From: Caenorhabditis remanei
Lineage: Eukaryota > Nematoda > Chromadorea > Rhabditida > Rhabditidae
DNA: 64,000 nt
Assembly: GCF_010183535.1 (NCBI RefSeq)
Contig: NC_071329.1
Span: 2,604,001-2,668,000, forward strand
Reading direction: 5' to 3'
Part shown: positions 1-11,111 of the stretch, piece after piece
Numbering within the stretch: the stretch's first letter is position 1
Layout: each line of letters begins with the position of its first letter
Notes under the pieces: generated by a model
Databases searched by the model: none
The model's input: only the letters and a program-made list of their open reading frames with translations
What the model was told of the DNA's origin: nothing
Translations under genes and position numbers: made by a program

Positions 1-1094
1 TGGAATTACATGGTGAGTCAAATTTTTTGTTATGCATCTACCCACGAAGAAAACTTGCCTACCCACGAACGCAAAATAATGCATTTTTATGGCACAAAAA
101 TGCAAAAAATGCATTAAATTGCATTCGTGAATAGAATTAAATTGCATTAAATGGTACAAGTTTTCTTCGTGGGTAGATGCATTAGGGAAAAACAATCGGA
201 ATTAATTTATATTCTACTTTTCTTTTATAGTGTCTGGAGCGGAAAAGTAAACACCTCTTTGCAAATCGATTTTGCATGGAAATTCGATTGGGATGAACTC
301 AGAAGTCAAGGAGTCGATGAGATCACTGGACACATTACTGTTTCGTCAAATAACAATTGGTTCACTCCAACGAAAATTGATGTAAAAATTACGGAAGATA
401 ATCAAGAAATCACAAAAGTAGTCGGAAGCGGTTATATTGCTTATAATGCTTACTACGAGTATTCACTTATTCCCCACTACAGTCCACTTCTTGAGAAACC
501 CTCATACGAAGAAATGTTTGCGCCTTCCGATCAGAATGACGCGATTCTGGTAGTTGAAGAAAAGAAGCTTCATGTTAGTAAAGCGGTGAGTGAACCCGCA
601 GATGTTGAAAGTTTCTGTCAATTCTCTAGAATCAAAACTAGGATCAATTTTGTTAATTTCAGTTTCTGTCGTACCACTCCGAATATTTCCGCTCTCTTTT
701 CTCATCGAATTTCAAAGAAGGACAAATGGATGAAATTCCGATCGGAGATGTCTCTAACGAAGATTTCGCTCTTCTTCTCAGCACTTTTTATCCAACTCAA
801 GCGTTTCCAGCTGACAAAACTGTCGAGAAACTTCTCGAATTGGCTCGTCGTTTTCTCGTTTCTTCTGCCACGAGAAGCGCCGAGTTCCATCTGATAAAAA
901 ACTCGAAAATCAATAATGAGAAGATGTTGTGGTTGGCTGACGAGTATGGTTTGCCGACACTTATGGAGAAGTGTATTCGAGGACTGAATACCGAGGAGAA
1001 GACAAAAACGCTGAAACAATCTGAAGAATATAAGAAGTTGTCGGATAGTGCTAAAGCGAAAGTTCTCGATCGCATTTTCTCTCAATTTTACTAG
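1..1094 (+). CDS. BTB-1: BTB/POZ-domain protein, 5' partial
   Basis: Exons are 1-12 (tail of exon 1), 231-585 and 663-1094. Family architecture, valid for all array members: a start peptide of about 31 residues; a beta-rich region opening with C-[VI]-W-S-G and then T-W-K-F-D-W, E-I-T-G-H-I and Y-E-Y-S-L-x-P-H-Y; a linker A-P-S-D-Q-N-D that begins the BTB fold (I-L-V-V-x-x-K-K-L-H-V); then exon 3 with F-L-S-Y-H-S-E-Y-F, D-E-I-P-I-x-x-V, E-D-F-A-L-L-L and a helical tail. BTB proteins commonly bridge substrates to CUL-3 ubiquitin ligases; that role is inferred from the family. The N-terminal region is not a clear MATH domain. The copy is intact as far as seen. It closely resembles BTB-19, and BTB-2 follows after only 186 bp. 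Confidence 0.85.
32..182. repeat. Foldback element in intron 1 of BTB-1
   Basis: Perfect 26-bp inverted arms at 32-57 and 157-182, containing TACCCACGAAGAAAAC and its complement, flank about 100 bp that is itself rich in TGCATT runs. No coding content. This is a small MITE-like insertion lengthening an intron that is usually 60-80 bp. Confidence 0.8.
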
Positions 1095-1280
1095 TTTTAA
1101 ATTGAATTCGCTCAATTGTTGTTATTTGTTGAATTAAATTGTTTTCTTTTTTCTCTCTCCTTCTCACTTTGTTCTTTTATATCAGTATTCTTTACTGCAA
1201 TTATATTTACTTTTTATTACTTGTTAATTATTTATAAGTTTTAATTGATTTTTAATAATTTTGCAGAACATTCATCGAAA

Positions 1281-3061
1281 ATGTCAATAAAGTACACAAG
1301 TGAGGCGTATCAAGTCAATCGCGACACCAATGTTTTGGAGACAAAAACGAATAGTGGAATTACATGGTAGGTTAAATTTTTTGTTAGGGAAAAACAATCG
1401 AGATTGAATTATATTGTACTCGATCCGTACTTTTCTTTCTTTATTATCAATGACGTCATGTTGCGGGGATGGGAGACGGGCCAAAGGGCATCCTCTCCTC
1501 CCCCGCAACATGACACATTCCACATTTCTCACCTTCCAAATGTTTTTCCCTCTATTGCTTTTTCTATAGAGCATTGTCTCTCGCCAGAAAACTGTCTGGC
1601 TCCGCCCCACGGGCCGGAGCCAGACAGTTTTTCATTTCTATCCCTCATTCTTCACAGAAGCGTCAAGAAGCTTCTTTCCTTTTTTCCAGTTTTTCATTTC
1701 TTTCGTTTTCTAGATTTTTCCCCTTCTTTGTTCCTCCTCCCATTCTGGAAACTTCCTAAGAAGTTTCTTTTCTATTTTTTGTAACCCTCCTTACACCTAT
1801 TGAATAAGTTTCTTTCTAGTATCTATTCTTAACTTCTTTTTCTTTATTATATTATTAAATAAAAGGTTTAATTACCCAAGTTTGAGTTTGAGGAAACGAT
1901 TGGTCTTGAGGATCTTAGTCTTGAGCGAGCAGACTACGGACAGCCCTGCGTTTCATATATTCTACTTTTATTTTATAGTGTCTGGAGCGGAAATATGAAT
2001 TCCATCTCATATCAAATCAATTTGACATGGAAATTCGATTGGAGTGAACTCAAAAGTCAAGGAGTCTATGAGATCACTGGACACATTAATGTCCTTTCAT
2101 ATTTCACTTCGTCCACTCCTATGAAAATTGATGTGCAACTGACTGAAAATAACCAAGAAATCACAAAACAATTCAACGGTTATGTCCCTGTATTCAACTA
2201 CGAATATTCTCTCACTCCGCATTACACACCTATTTTTGAGAAACCGTCATACAAAGAGATGTTTCTGCCATCCGATCAAAACGATACTATTCTGGTTGTT
2301 GATGGAAAGAAGCTTCATGTTAACAAAACGGTGAGTTAATTTATCGTTAAATATCGATTAATTTGGCTCCGGGACATTTCGCCATCGGACATTTCGCCAC
2401 CAGACATTTCGCCACCAGACGTTTCGCCACCGATTTTCGGAAAATTTCCAAAGCTTTATGGAGAGAAAAACATATTACCTTTATCAGCAGAGTCAACGCA
2501 TGCTAGTGATATGTTTTTCTCCCCATAAAGCTTTGGAATTTTCCGAAAATCGGTGGCGAAATGTCCGGTGGCGAAACGTCTAGTGGCGAAATGTCCCGGA
2601 GCCATTAATTTTTGTTTTTTTTTCAGTTCCTCTCCTACCACTCCGAATATTTCCGCGCACTTTTCTCTTCGAATTTCAAAGAAGGACAAATGGATGAAAT
2701 TCCTATCGGAGACGTCTCTTACGAAGATTTTGCTCTACTTCTCAGCACTTTTTACCCAAATCCAGTGTTCCCGAATGATGGTACTGTCGAGAAAATTCTA
2801 GAAATGGCTCGTCGTTTTCTGGTGTCTTCTGCTACGAGCAGCGCAGAACATCATCTCATGTACATTTCCAGAATCACTAGAGAAAGAATGTTGTTGTTGG
2901 CTGACGAGTATGGAATGCCGAAACTTCTCGAGAAGTGTATTCACGGATTGGATACAACGTACAAGGCAGAGAATCTCAAGCAATCTGAAGAATTAGAGAA
3001 ATTGTCAGATGAGACCAAGTTGAGAGTTGCCGACCAAATTTCTAAATTGTCACATATTTGA
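1281..3061 (+). CDS. BTB-2: BTB/POZ-domain protein
   Basis: Exons 1281-1366, 1979-2330 and 2627-3061 give 290 aa; the BTB fold spans roughly residues 126-235. The start is the ATG 14 nt after a TTTTGCAG acceptor (trans-splice site). Exon 1 is three codons shorter than usual and begins M-S-I-K-Y-T, a form shared only with BTB-20. Both introns are swollen by hairpin-forming insertions. The gap to BTB-1 is only 186 bp and lacks the 47-nt upstream element found before most other members, so this is probably the second gene of an operon. The reading frame is intact throughout. Confidence 0.87.
1414..1960. repeat. Insertion with two strong hairpins in intron 1 of BTB-2
   Basis: Intron 1 is 612 bp against about 60-80 bp in paralogues. 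The extra DNA holds a 13-bp inverted pair (1456-1468 with 1501-1513) and a GC-rich hairpin with perfect 16-bp arms (1589-1604 with 1615-1630). A long pyrimidine-rich tract follows. I see no coding content and no clear terminal repeats. Confidence 0.6.
2364..2604. repeat. Foldback element with TTTCGCCAC repeats in intron 2 of BTB-2
   Basis: Both ends read TGGCTCCGGGACATTTCGCC and its complement. Inside are tandem 15-bp units of the form CATTTCGCCACCAGA, and the two halves pair as a long hairpin around a centre near 2485. The related element at 55345-55829 has the same GGCTCCGGG ends. Confidence 0.85.
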
Positions 3062-3190
3062 AATATATTTTTTCTGTTATAATTTGTTGAATTATTGTTG
3101 ATGTAAACGTTGTTATTTTTCTTTTTTTTTTTGTCTTTGCTTTCCCGACTTCTCAGTATTCTTCATTGCGAAGAAATCTTTAATATTTAA

Positions 3191-5806
3191 GAGACAATGT
3201 CTCGCTCAAGCCTACAGGCCATGTTACACATAAACCAAAGTGATCCGTTCCGGCTGATTTTTTGATATGTTAGTACCCAAGGAATTCTAAGAATTTTATA
3301 CTATACCAGATTAGGCTTCGCCCCCTTTGACCTACCGAAACGATCGATTGAAGTTGAAAAATGAAAATTTTTCTTTCGAAAGATAGGATCAAAATTCTTT
3401 CAGAAATGAATTGCCAGCCTTATTTTGTGCATTTTACAAGATAACTACTTTTCTCTAGCTTTCCTGCATCATATAGAAAAAATCACTTTTTTGAAAATTT
3501 TCTCATTTTTTTCATGTTTTTTGGATTTTTCGGGTGATCGAAGTACTGTGGTCCGAAGTAAATTTATGATGATAAGAGACATATTTGTGTTGGCTATCTG
3601 AAACTACAAAGACTTGTCCCAGATTCCACTGTCTAGGTGAGTTACGATCAAAAAAGTGACGAAATTTGATGCATTTCAACGTACCCCCCCTCCATGGTAA
3701 AAAATGGCTAGGTGACAAAAATTAAAAATATTTCTGATTCGAGTTATTCAGAGCTAGAATAATGCTCACACAACTTTTCAGACAATTCTGGCCATGTTTC
3801 AGTGAGTTACAGACACCTCCTCCATGGCCCATAATCCAAGGGTACATCGAAAAAGGGTACATCTATGAAAAATTTGATCATAGGGTACATTGAATCGAAG
3901 GGTACAGTCAATCTTAGGGTACATCGAGGAGCTATGATCACGGGGTACATCCATGGGGTTATCATAGGGTACATCGAGTCAGAATTTTTATAAAATTTCA
4001 GAAGACTCAAAGTTTTTACCTATTTTTGAGAAAAGCTTTACAAATGGAGTTCAAGGAATGTGTTTATGCTGTTTTCAGAGGGATGACATCATAAGATTTA
4101 GCATTTAAGAAGATTCTTGAATCAATTATAGAAACTCCAATATGATCATCTCTCAAATGGTTGTTAGAGTAATTTATATGTGTCATCCCTCTGAAAATAG
4201 CAATCAACATGTTTCCGAACTCCATCTGTAAAGCTTTCCCCAAAAATTGGTGAAAACTTTGAGTCTTCTGAAATTTTATGAAAATGTTTGACTCGATGTA
4301 CCCTATGATAACCCTATAGATGTACCCCATGATCATAGCTCCTCGATGTACCCTAAGATTCACTGTACCCTTCGATTCAATGTACCCTATGATCACGATG
4401 TACCCTTTTTCGATGTACCCTTGGATTATGGGCCCTCCTCCATTTTTTCCAGACTTGCAACGGGCCGGGCCGGGCCGGGCCGGAATGAAAATTTCCAGGG
4501 CCCGGCCCGGCCCGGCCCGGCCCGGTCGGCCCGGAAGTTCAGTACTGAAAAAAATTCAAATTTTTTTTTCGAAAATTTCCCGATTTTTTTTGAAAAATAT
4601 TTTTAAAAAACAATTTTTTGTAGGCTTCGAAGGTTTTTGAAAAATATACTTGAGGAAAAATATGAAAAATTTTCAGAAAATAAATTTTTGGACAAAAAAT
4701 TGTAGTGAAAAAAGTTCAAAAATTCAAATCCGGGCCGACCGGGCCGGGCCGGGCCGGGCCAAAACCGGGCCGGGCCGGGCCGGGCCGGCGGGCCGGCCCG
4801 GAATCTTGCAAGTCTGATTTTTTCGAATCAAAAAGTTTGAGCTCTCGTAACTTTCCAGATCATAGCTCAAAATCTTAGAAACTTCAGGAAAATGGTGAAA
4901 CATATTTCAACAACACAAATAATTAGCTGAAAGTTGATTACAAAGAAAAATTCTGGTTTTTCATGTGCCAGAATAGCTGACTTTCGTAGATCCATGAAGC
5001 TAGCAGATATAAAATGAAACGAAAGTTGAACAAAAACATAGAAACTGACTTTCAGCTAATTATTTGTGTTGTTGAAATATGTTTCACCATTTTCCTGAAG
5101 TTTCTAAGATTTTGAGCTATGATCTGGAAAGTTACGAGAGCTCAAACTTTTTGATTCGAAAAAATGGAGGAGGTGTCTGTAACTCACTGAAACATGGCCA
5201 GAATTGTCTGAAAAGTTGTGTGAGCATTATTCTAGCTCTGAATAACTCGAATCAGATATATTTTTGATTTTTGTCACCTAGCCATTTTTTACCATGGAGG
5301 GGGGTACGTTGAAATGCATCAAATTTCGTCACTTTTTTGATCGTAACTCACCTAGACAGTGGAATCTGGGACAAGTCTTTGTAGTTTCAGATAGCCAACA
5401 CAAATATGTCTCTTATCATCATAAATTTACTTCGGACCACAGTACTTCGATCACCCGAAAAATCCAAAAACATGAAAAAAATGAGAAAATTTTCAAAAAA
5501 GTGATTTTTTCTATATGAAGCAGGAAAGCTAGAGAAAAGTTGTTATCTTGTAAAATGCACAAAATAAGGCTGGTAATTCATTTCTGAAAAGATTTTGATC
5601 CTATCTTTCGAAAGAAAAATTTTCATTTTTCAACTTCAATCGATCGTTTCGGTAGGTCAAAGGGGGCGGAGCCTAATCTGGTATAGTATAAAATTCTTAG
5701 AATTCCTTGGGTACTAACATATCAAAAAATCAGCCGGAACGGATCACTTTGGTTTATGTGTAACATGGCCTGTAGGCCTATGCTCGAGGCAGTCAGAGAT
5801 TGTCTC
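3191..5806. mobile_element. 2.6-kb TTAA-flanked composite foldback element
   Basis: The element starts GAGACAATGTCTC and ends GAGATTGTCTC, with TTAA on both sides (3187-3190 and 5807-5810) interrupting a stretch that is continuous after BTB-20. Outer arms of about 640 bp (3191-3835 and 5164-5806) are near-perfect inverted copies. Between them lie a GGGTACAT-rich foldback (about 3836-4433), a GGCCGGGCC-rich foldback (about 4448-4816) and a third inverted pair (about 4822-4925 with 5040-5163). No transposase-like reading frame is visible. TTAA targets suggest mobilisation by a piggyBac-like enzyme; that is inference. Confidence 0.85.
4448..4816. repeat. GGCCGGGCC-rich foldback nested in the TTAA element
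   Basis: It begins CAGACTTGCAACGGGCC and ends GGCAAGTCTG-like (CTTGCAAGTCTG). The two arms are runs of GGCC/CGGGCC units around an AT-rich centre. The base composition is sharply different from the flanks, which supports a separate nested insertion. Confidence 0.75.
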
Positions 5807-5883
5807 TTAATAGTTCTGCCTTGTCATTTAATTATCTTTCAGAAGAAAATTTGTCAGAAATGAGCTGAAATTCTCTACAAATC

Positions 5884-6206
5884 GAGGCCCCACAAATCGG
5901 GGAGAAACGTGGTGCGGGAAACACGAATCGGGGAGAAACAAATCGGGGAAATACCGATCGGGGAAATACAATTCGGGGAGAAAGGGGCGGAGTCGCGAAA
6001 AAACTGTGCGGCAGTTGCGAAACAAATTTTTTACAGTAGTTTTAAGAGGAAAAATTACCATGAGCAAATTTTTTTGCAACTGCCGCACAGTTTTTTGGCG
6101 ACTCCGCCCCTTTCTCCCCGAATTGTATTTCCCCGAATGGTATTTCCCCGATTTGTTTCTCCCCGATTCGTGTTTCCCGCACCACGTTTCTCCCCGATTT
6201 GTGGGG
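5884..6206. mobile_element. Foldback element with CGGGGAGAAA repeats
   Basis: Long inverted arms carry repeated units such as AATCGGGGAGAAAC and pair across a centre near 6045. The 12-bp direct repeat TCTCTACAAATC flanks it (5872-5883 and 6207-6218), consistent with a target duplication. It ends 54 bp before the 47-nt element of BTB-3. Confidence 0.8.
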
Positions 6207-6255
6207 TCTCTACAAATCTTTGAAAATTCTGAAAATGACAACGAAAATTTGAAAT

Positions 6256-6330
6256 GAGTACGGTACGCAAGTCCGCAAACACTCTGCGTACTTTCTTGTC
6301 TACCGTAGTTGCAAGAAAAATACGTGGATT
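6256..6330 (+). promoter_or_regulatory. 47-nt dyad element upstream of BTB-3
   Basis: The core is 6260-6306. It reads ACGGTACGCAAG, then TCCGCAAACACTC, then TGCGTACTTTC, and ends CTACCGT. The outer arms ACGGTA/TACCGT and the inner arms GTACGCA/TGCGTAC are each perfectly complementary. A downstream flank TACGTGGATTTT is also conserved. The distance to the ATG is 345 bp, longer than usual because of an inserted small foldback (6487-6553). Role inferred: promoter element. Confidence 0.75.
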
Positions 6331-6486
6331 TTCCCACATTGCTCACTTTATTTTTTGATAGAAATTCCAGCGAAAAACAGTTTCCCTTTAGTTTTTTATC
6401 CATCCGTTTAACCTTTTTTTTAACTTGCCAATGAATTTAATTTTATTACAAACGAGAAAAACGACCCAAGTTTTTTGTCGCTTTCA

Positions 6487-6553
6487 CAGATTTTTCAGTT
6501 TTCGCAATTCATCTTGCTCATTATTTTTTCGATTGCGAAAACTGAAATATCTG
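6487..6553. repeat. Small palindrome in the BTB-3 upstream region
   Basis: TCAGTTTTCGCAAT and its complement ATTGCGAAAACTGA form a hairpin, bordered by CAGAT and ATCTG. The same palindrome sits in the same place before BTB-21, -23 and -24, so it marks a sub-branch of the array. Confidence 0.75.
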
Positions 6554-6651
6554 CTAATGTTACAAAGAAAATTAAAGTTTTTCTAGTTTGTAACTATTTA
6601 GACATCATAAAAGCCGTTTTAAATGAGAAATTTGCAGAAAAATTATCGAAA

Positions 6652-7659
6652 ATGAAGGGCGACACGGTCGAGTACAAAAGTGTGGAATGCAGAGTCGATA
6701 GTAGCACAAATGTTTTGGAGACGAAATCTCAAAATGGAATTAAATGGTTAGTTAAATATTTGAGGAAGAAATCTATTGGGATTGAACTATATTCTACTCT
6801 TATTTTATAGTGCCTGGAGCGGAAAAGTAATTAACTCTTATCAAATCAATTTCACGTGGAAATTCGACTGGAATGTACTCAAAAGTCAGGGAGTCGATGA
6901 AATCACTGGACACATCTTTGTCTATTCAAGAAACAATTGGTTCTCTACAACGAAAATTGATGTGAAACTGACTGAAAATAATCAAGAAATCATAAAGCAA
7001 GTTCAAGGTCAAAATACTTACGATACTGTCAGCTACGAGTATTTTCTCATTCCCCATTACGCACCAGTTCTCGAAAAGCGAGATTACGACAAGATGTTTG
7101 CACAATCCGATCAAAACGATACTATTCTGGTTGTCGACGGAAAGAAGCTTCATGTCAACAAAACGGTGAGTTAATTCGTGAAATTTGAAAGTTTCTATCA
7201 ATTTTCTTGAATCAATATTGTTCATTTCAGTTCCTCTCCTACCATTCCGAGTTCTTCCGCGCACTTTTCTCATCGAATTTCAAAGAAGGACAAATGGATG
7301 AAATTCCGATTGGAGACGTCTCCTACGACGATTTTGCTCTTCTTCTCAGCACTTTCTACCCAAATCCAGTGTTTCCAAATGATAGTACTGTCGAGAAACT
7401 TCTGGAAATGGCCAGTCGTTTCATGGTATCTTCAGTTATCAACATTATCGAATATCATTTGATGAACAACTCGAAAATCAATAGTGAGAAAATGTTGTGG
7501 ATGGCTGACGAGTATGTGATGCCAAAACTTCTCGAAAAGTGTATTCGTGGGCTAAATACCGCGGAAAAAGCGAAGAAATTGGATCAATCTCCTGAATACA
7601 AGAAGTTGTCGGACAGCGCCAAAGCGAAAGCTCTCGATCGTCTTATCAAATTGTTCTAA
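6652..7659 (+). CDS. BTB-3: BTB/POZ-domain protein
   Basis: Exons 6652-6746, 6811-7165 and 7231-7659 give 292 aa: start peptide 1-31, beta-rich region about 32-128, BTB about 130-237, tail 238-292. The ATG lies 15 nt after TTTGCAG. Intron 1 (64 bp) and intron 2 (65 bp) have canonical ends. The tail (A-E-K-A-K-K-L-D-Q-S-P-E-Y) is of the type shared with BTB-4, -17 and -23 to -26, showing that tail types are mixed along the array. It carries no visible lesion and serves as the reference model for the family. Confidence 0.9.
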
Positions 7660-7855
7660 CTCTCAATTATTTCGTTTTTTCTTGTTATGACTTTGCTTCT
7701 GTGCAAAGCGTTGTTAAGTTGTTGAAATTGTTGTTGAATTAAATTTTGTTTTCATTATATTATCTCCATCAGTTTTTGTAAAAATGAGTAGAATTACCTC
7801 AAATGTTACTTCAAAATGTGAGCAACTTTTGAAAATAATGACAAAATTTCGTAGC

Positions 7856-7930
7856 GAGTACGGTAAGCAAGTCCGCAAACACTCTGCGTACTTTCTCGTC
7901 TACCGTAGTTGCATGACAAAATACGTGGAT
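7856..7930 (+). promoter_or_regulatory. 47-nt dyad element upstream of BTB-4
   Basis: Core 7860-7906, inner left arm GTAAGCA (one mismatch to TGCGTAC), outer arms intact, 179 bp before the ATG. The rest of the 7660-8085 gap holds only the 3' UTR of BTB-3, with a GAATTAAATTTTG end region, and AT-rich sequence. Confidence 0.75.
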
Positions 7931-8085
7931 TTTCTCACATTGTTCACTTTTTCAATTGAAATTCAAGCGAAACGCTGCGTTTTAATTAGTTTTTCACTTC
8001 TTGAATCTTTAAGACTATCATATTCTCGAAATTTCTTCGAGTTCTATCAATTCTTATCAATAAACTTTCAGAAAAACTATCGAAA

Positions 8086-9327
8086 ATGGCGACTGGAGCG
8101 ATTGAGTACAAAAGCGGTACTCTTCAAGTCAGTAACTACACCAATCTTTTGGAGACAAAAACGAATAGTGGCATTACATGGTAGGTTAAATTTTTTGTTA
8201 GGCAAAAACAATCGGAATTAAATTGTATTCTACAATCATCTTATAGTATCTGGAGCGGAAAATTCATGCGCGTCAACTCATATCAAATCGATTTCAAATG
8301 GAAATTCGATTGGAATGAACTCAAAAGTCAAGGAGTCGATGAAATCACTGGACACATTACAGTTTCGTCTAGAGACAATTACTTCCGCCGAACGAAAATT
8401 GATGTAAAAATTACGGAAGATAATCAAGAAATCACAAAAGAAGTCTGGGGCATTTATTATTCTTATACTGTTTACTACGAGTATACTCTCATTCCCCATT
8501 ACGCTCCAGGTTTTGAGAAGCCAGATTACGACAAGATGTTTGCACCATCCGATCAGAATGATACTATTCTGGTTGTCGACAAAAAGAAGCTTCATGTCAA
8601 CAAATCTGTGAGTTTATATGCGGGAGTTGTTATTGACTACACCTTTCATTCAATCGGTAGTTAAATATATTTATATTTATTGCTGTAATTCAATAGAAAT
8701 TGTGTTAATTTCAGTTTCTCTCGTACCACTCCGAGTACTTCCGCAAACTCTTCTCATCGAACGACAAACAGGGCGATGCCAAGGTAGCGTTAATCGGTTT
8801 TCGCTTCATCAGAAGCACGGCAAACCAAAGTTACAAAAATTGTGATTTGTGCGCAGCGGTTCTCAAAAATAAAACTATCTTCTTTGCGTTTAAACACACT
8901 TCACTCTTTTCAGCCGCCAAAGCGCCAGCGTAAGCAAATCTCTGACAACAAAGAAGGACAAATCCAAGAGTTTCCGATCAAAGATGTCTCATTCAAAGAT
9001 TTCGCTCTTCTCCTCAGCACTTTCTACCCAAATCCAGTGTTCCCAACTGACGAAACTGTCGAGAAACTTCTCAAGTTGGCTCGCCGCTTTGTGGTTTCTT
9101 CAGTTATTAACATCATCGAGTATCATCTTCTAAACAATTCGAAAATCAATAATGAAAAGATGTTGTGGATGGCTGATGAGTATGTGATGCCAAAACTTCT
9201 CGAAAAGTGTATTCGTGGACTGAATACCGTAGAGAAAGCGAAGAAATTGGATCAATCTCCGGAATATAAGAAGTTGTCGGATAGTGCCAAAGCGAAAGCT
9301 CTCGACCGCCTAATCAAACTGTTTTAA
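8086..9327 (+). CDS. BTB-4: BTB/POZ-domain protein with a transposon-born intron
   Basis: Exons 8086-8180, 8247-8607, 8715-8783 and 8914-9327 give 312 aa. The usual BTB exon is split: after S-S-N-D-K comes Q-G-D-A-K, a 130-bp intron, then P-P-K-R-Q-R-K-Q-I-S before the normal K-E-G-Q. Residues about 171-185 and the intron come from a 176-bp inserted element (8769-8944). The K-R-Q-R-K run resembles a monopartite nuclear localisation signal; function not shown. The insertion falls in the loop after the first BTB helix, so the fold may tolerate it. Exon 1 and intron 1 are nearly identical to those of BTB-25. Confidence 0.87.
8769..8944 (+). mobile_element. Introner-like hAT-type MITE in BTB-4
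   Basis: 176 bp starting CAGGGCGATGCC and ending GCAAATCTCTG, flanked by the 8-bp near-duplication ACGACAAA (8761-8768) and ACAACAAA (8945-8952). It carries the donor AAG|GTAGCG and acceptor TTTTCAG|CC that define intron 3, so splicing removes most of it and leaves about 15 codons. Confidence 0.82.
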
Positions 9328-9536
9328 TTCTCTAATTTTTGTTGAAAAAGTTCTGTTTTTTCTTGTTACGATTTTGCTTTCATGTAAAGCTCAATCGTTG
9401 TTATTTTGCTGAAATAAATGTTATTTTTTATTTAACTTTTATTCCCCATCATTTTTCTCAAAAAATGAGTAGAATTACCTCAAATGTTACTTCAAAATGT
9501 GAGCAACTTTAAAAAATAATTACAAAATATTGAAGT

Positions 9537-9605
9537 GAGTACGGTACACAAGTCCGCAAACACTCTGCGTACTTTCTCGTCTAGTAATATCAAAAACACG
9601 TGGAT
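9537..9605 (+). promoter_or_regulatory. 47-nt dyad element upstream of BTB-5, right arm lost
   Basis: The core begins at 9541. The left half and centre are intact (inner arm GTACACA, one mismatch), but the end reads CTAGTAATATC, so CCGTA of the outer right arm is missing. It lies about 180 bp before the ATG. The rest of 9328-9764 is the 3' UTR of BTB-4 and AT-rich DNA. Confidence 0.7.
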
Positions 9606-9764
9606 TCTTTGAAATATTGCTCACTTTGCAATTCATAGCAGAAAAAGCAATTATTTTCACTTTCCCATCCGTGTTGTTTTCAAACTTTTTCGCAACAATT
9701 TCTTCAATAAAATCTTTAATTTCTAACCATTTCAATGACAAAAATTCCAGGAAAATTAACGAAA

Positions 9765-10776
9765 ATGTTGGGTCAACCAATCGAGTACAAAAGTGGCTAT
9801 CATCGAGTGAGTGGCTATTTTGATGAATTGGTTTTGGAATCGAAATCAAATAAGGACATTAAATGGTGTGTTGAGCTTTTTTTGAAATAATGATGTCCAA
9901 TTGTACGGAAACAAAATCAAATCATTTTTCAGTATCTGGATCGGAAGTTTCTTTAAGTATTCCCCCAATCAAATATTTTTCACATGGAAATTCGATTGGG
10001 ATGAACTCAAAAGTGAAGGAGTCTATGAGATCACTGGACACATTACTGTCCATTCAAGAAACAATTGGTTCCGTGCAACAAAAATTGATGTGAAACTCAC
10101 TGAAAATAACCAAGAAATCACAAAAGAATTAAGATGCAGTAAGAGTATCAGTTCTGTCTACTATCAATATTCCCTCATTCCTCATTATGCTCCGGTTCCT
10201 GTGAAACCGTCATACGACGAGATGTTTGCGCCATCCGATCAAAATGACACAATTCTGGTTGTCGAAGGAAAAATGCTTCATGTAAACAAAACAGTAAGTC
10301 TATTTCCTCATAAAATATCGATTAATTATTGAAATTTTCAGTTTCTCTCCTACCACTCCGAATATTTCCGCGCACTCTTTTCATCGAATTTCAAAGAAGG
10401 ACAAATGGATGAAATTCCGATCGGAGACGTCTCTTACGAAGATTTCGCTCTTCTTCTCAGCATTTTCTATCCGAATCCATCGTACCCTAATGATGAAACC
10501 GTCGAAAAACTACTAGAAATGGGCCGTCGTTTTCTGGTTTCTTCTGCCTTGAGTAGCGCCGAGCATCATCTACTCAACATGTCCAAGATCAACGATGAGA
10601 AGATGTTGTATTTGGCTGATGAATATGGAATGCCGACAGTTTTGGAGAAGTGTATTCGTAAAATAAATACATTAGAAAAGGCGAGGGAATTGAAGCGATC
10701 TGAGAAATATGACCGATTATCGGACAAGACCAAGTTGAAAGTTTACGAGTGTATCGTGGATTCTAATTCATTTTAA
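9765..10776 (+). CDS. BTB-5: BTB/POZ-domain protein
   Basis: Exons 9765-9865, 9933-10293 and 10342-10776 give 298 aa. Exon 1 has two extra codons (G-Y-F-D-E-L-V-L-E in place of the usual T-N-V-L-E), a feature shared in part with BTB-9 and -10. Intron 1 uses GTGTGT and intron 2 is only 48 bp. The start peptide M-L-G-Q-P-I-E-Y defines a subgroup (M-L-G-x-P-I-E-Y) with BTB-8, -9, -10 and -17. The ATG is 15 nt after TTCCAG. The frame is intact. Confidence 0.88.
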
Positions 10777-11011
10777 CAAATCTTACCGGTTTTTTTCTTT
10801 GATTGTTAAAAATTTTGCGAAACTTTTGTTGAGAAATAAATTTCTTGTTCTGTTATTCTTGTTCAACACATTCAGGGTGATAAAATTCTTAATATTTTCT
10901 TATTTTCGTAATACTTTTTTCAGTAAAAAATCAAAAATAAAATAATATTTTCAAGTTTTTTTTGCGAAAATTTCGAACTTTTAACTAATGGACACAAATA
11001 ATTTTCGCCAC

Positions 11012-11086
11012 GTGTACGGTACGCAAGTCCGCAAACACTCTGCGTACTTTCTCATCTACCGTAGTAATATCGAAAACACGTGGATA
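11012..11086 (+). promoter_or_regulatory. 47-nt dyad element upstream of BTB-6
   Basis: Core 11016-11062 with perfect inner (GTACGCA/TGCGTAC) and outer arms. It is pushed 764 bp from the ATG by the 553-bp element at 11112-11664; removing that insert restores about 205 bp. Confidence 0.75.
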
Positions 11087-11111
11087 TTTTAAAATATTGC
11101 TCATTTTATTT

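Noticed and set aside
231..585. Calling exon 2 a classical MATH domain and naming the genes bath-n
   Set aside because: The exon has a conserved beta-rich pattern, but I do not see the usual MATH opening or its conserved positions. The BTB call is firm; the N-terminal domain needs a profile search (a significant MATH hit would support it, none would refute it).
4320..4640. Open frames rich in Gly, Pro, Arg and Ala near the GGCCGGGCC runs
   Set aside because: They are low-complexity translation of a foldback repeat.
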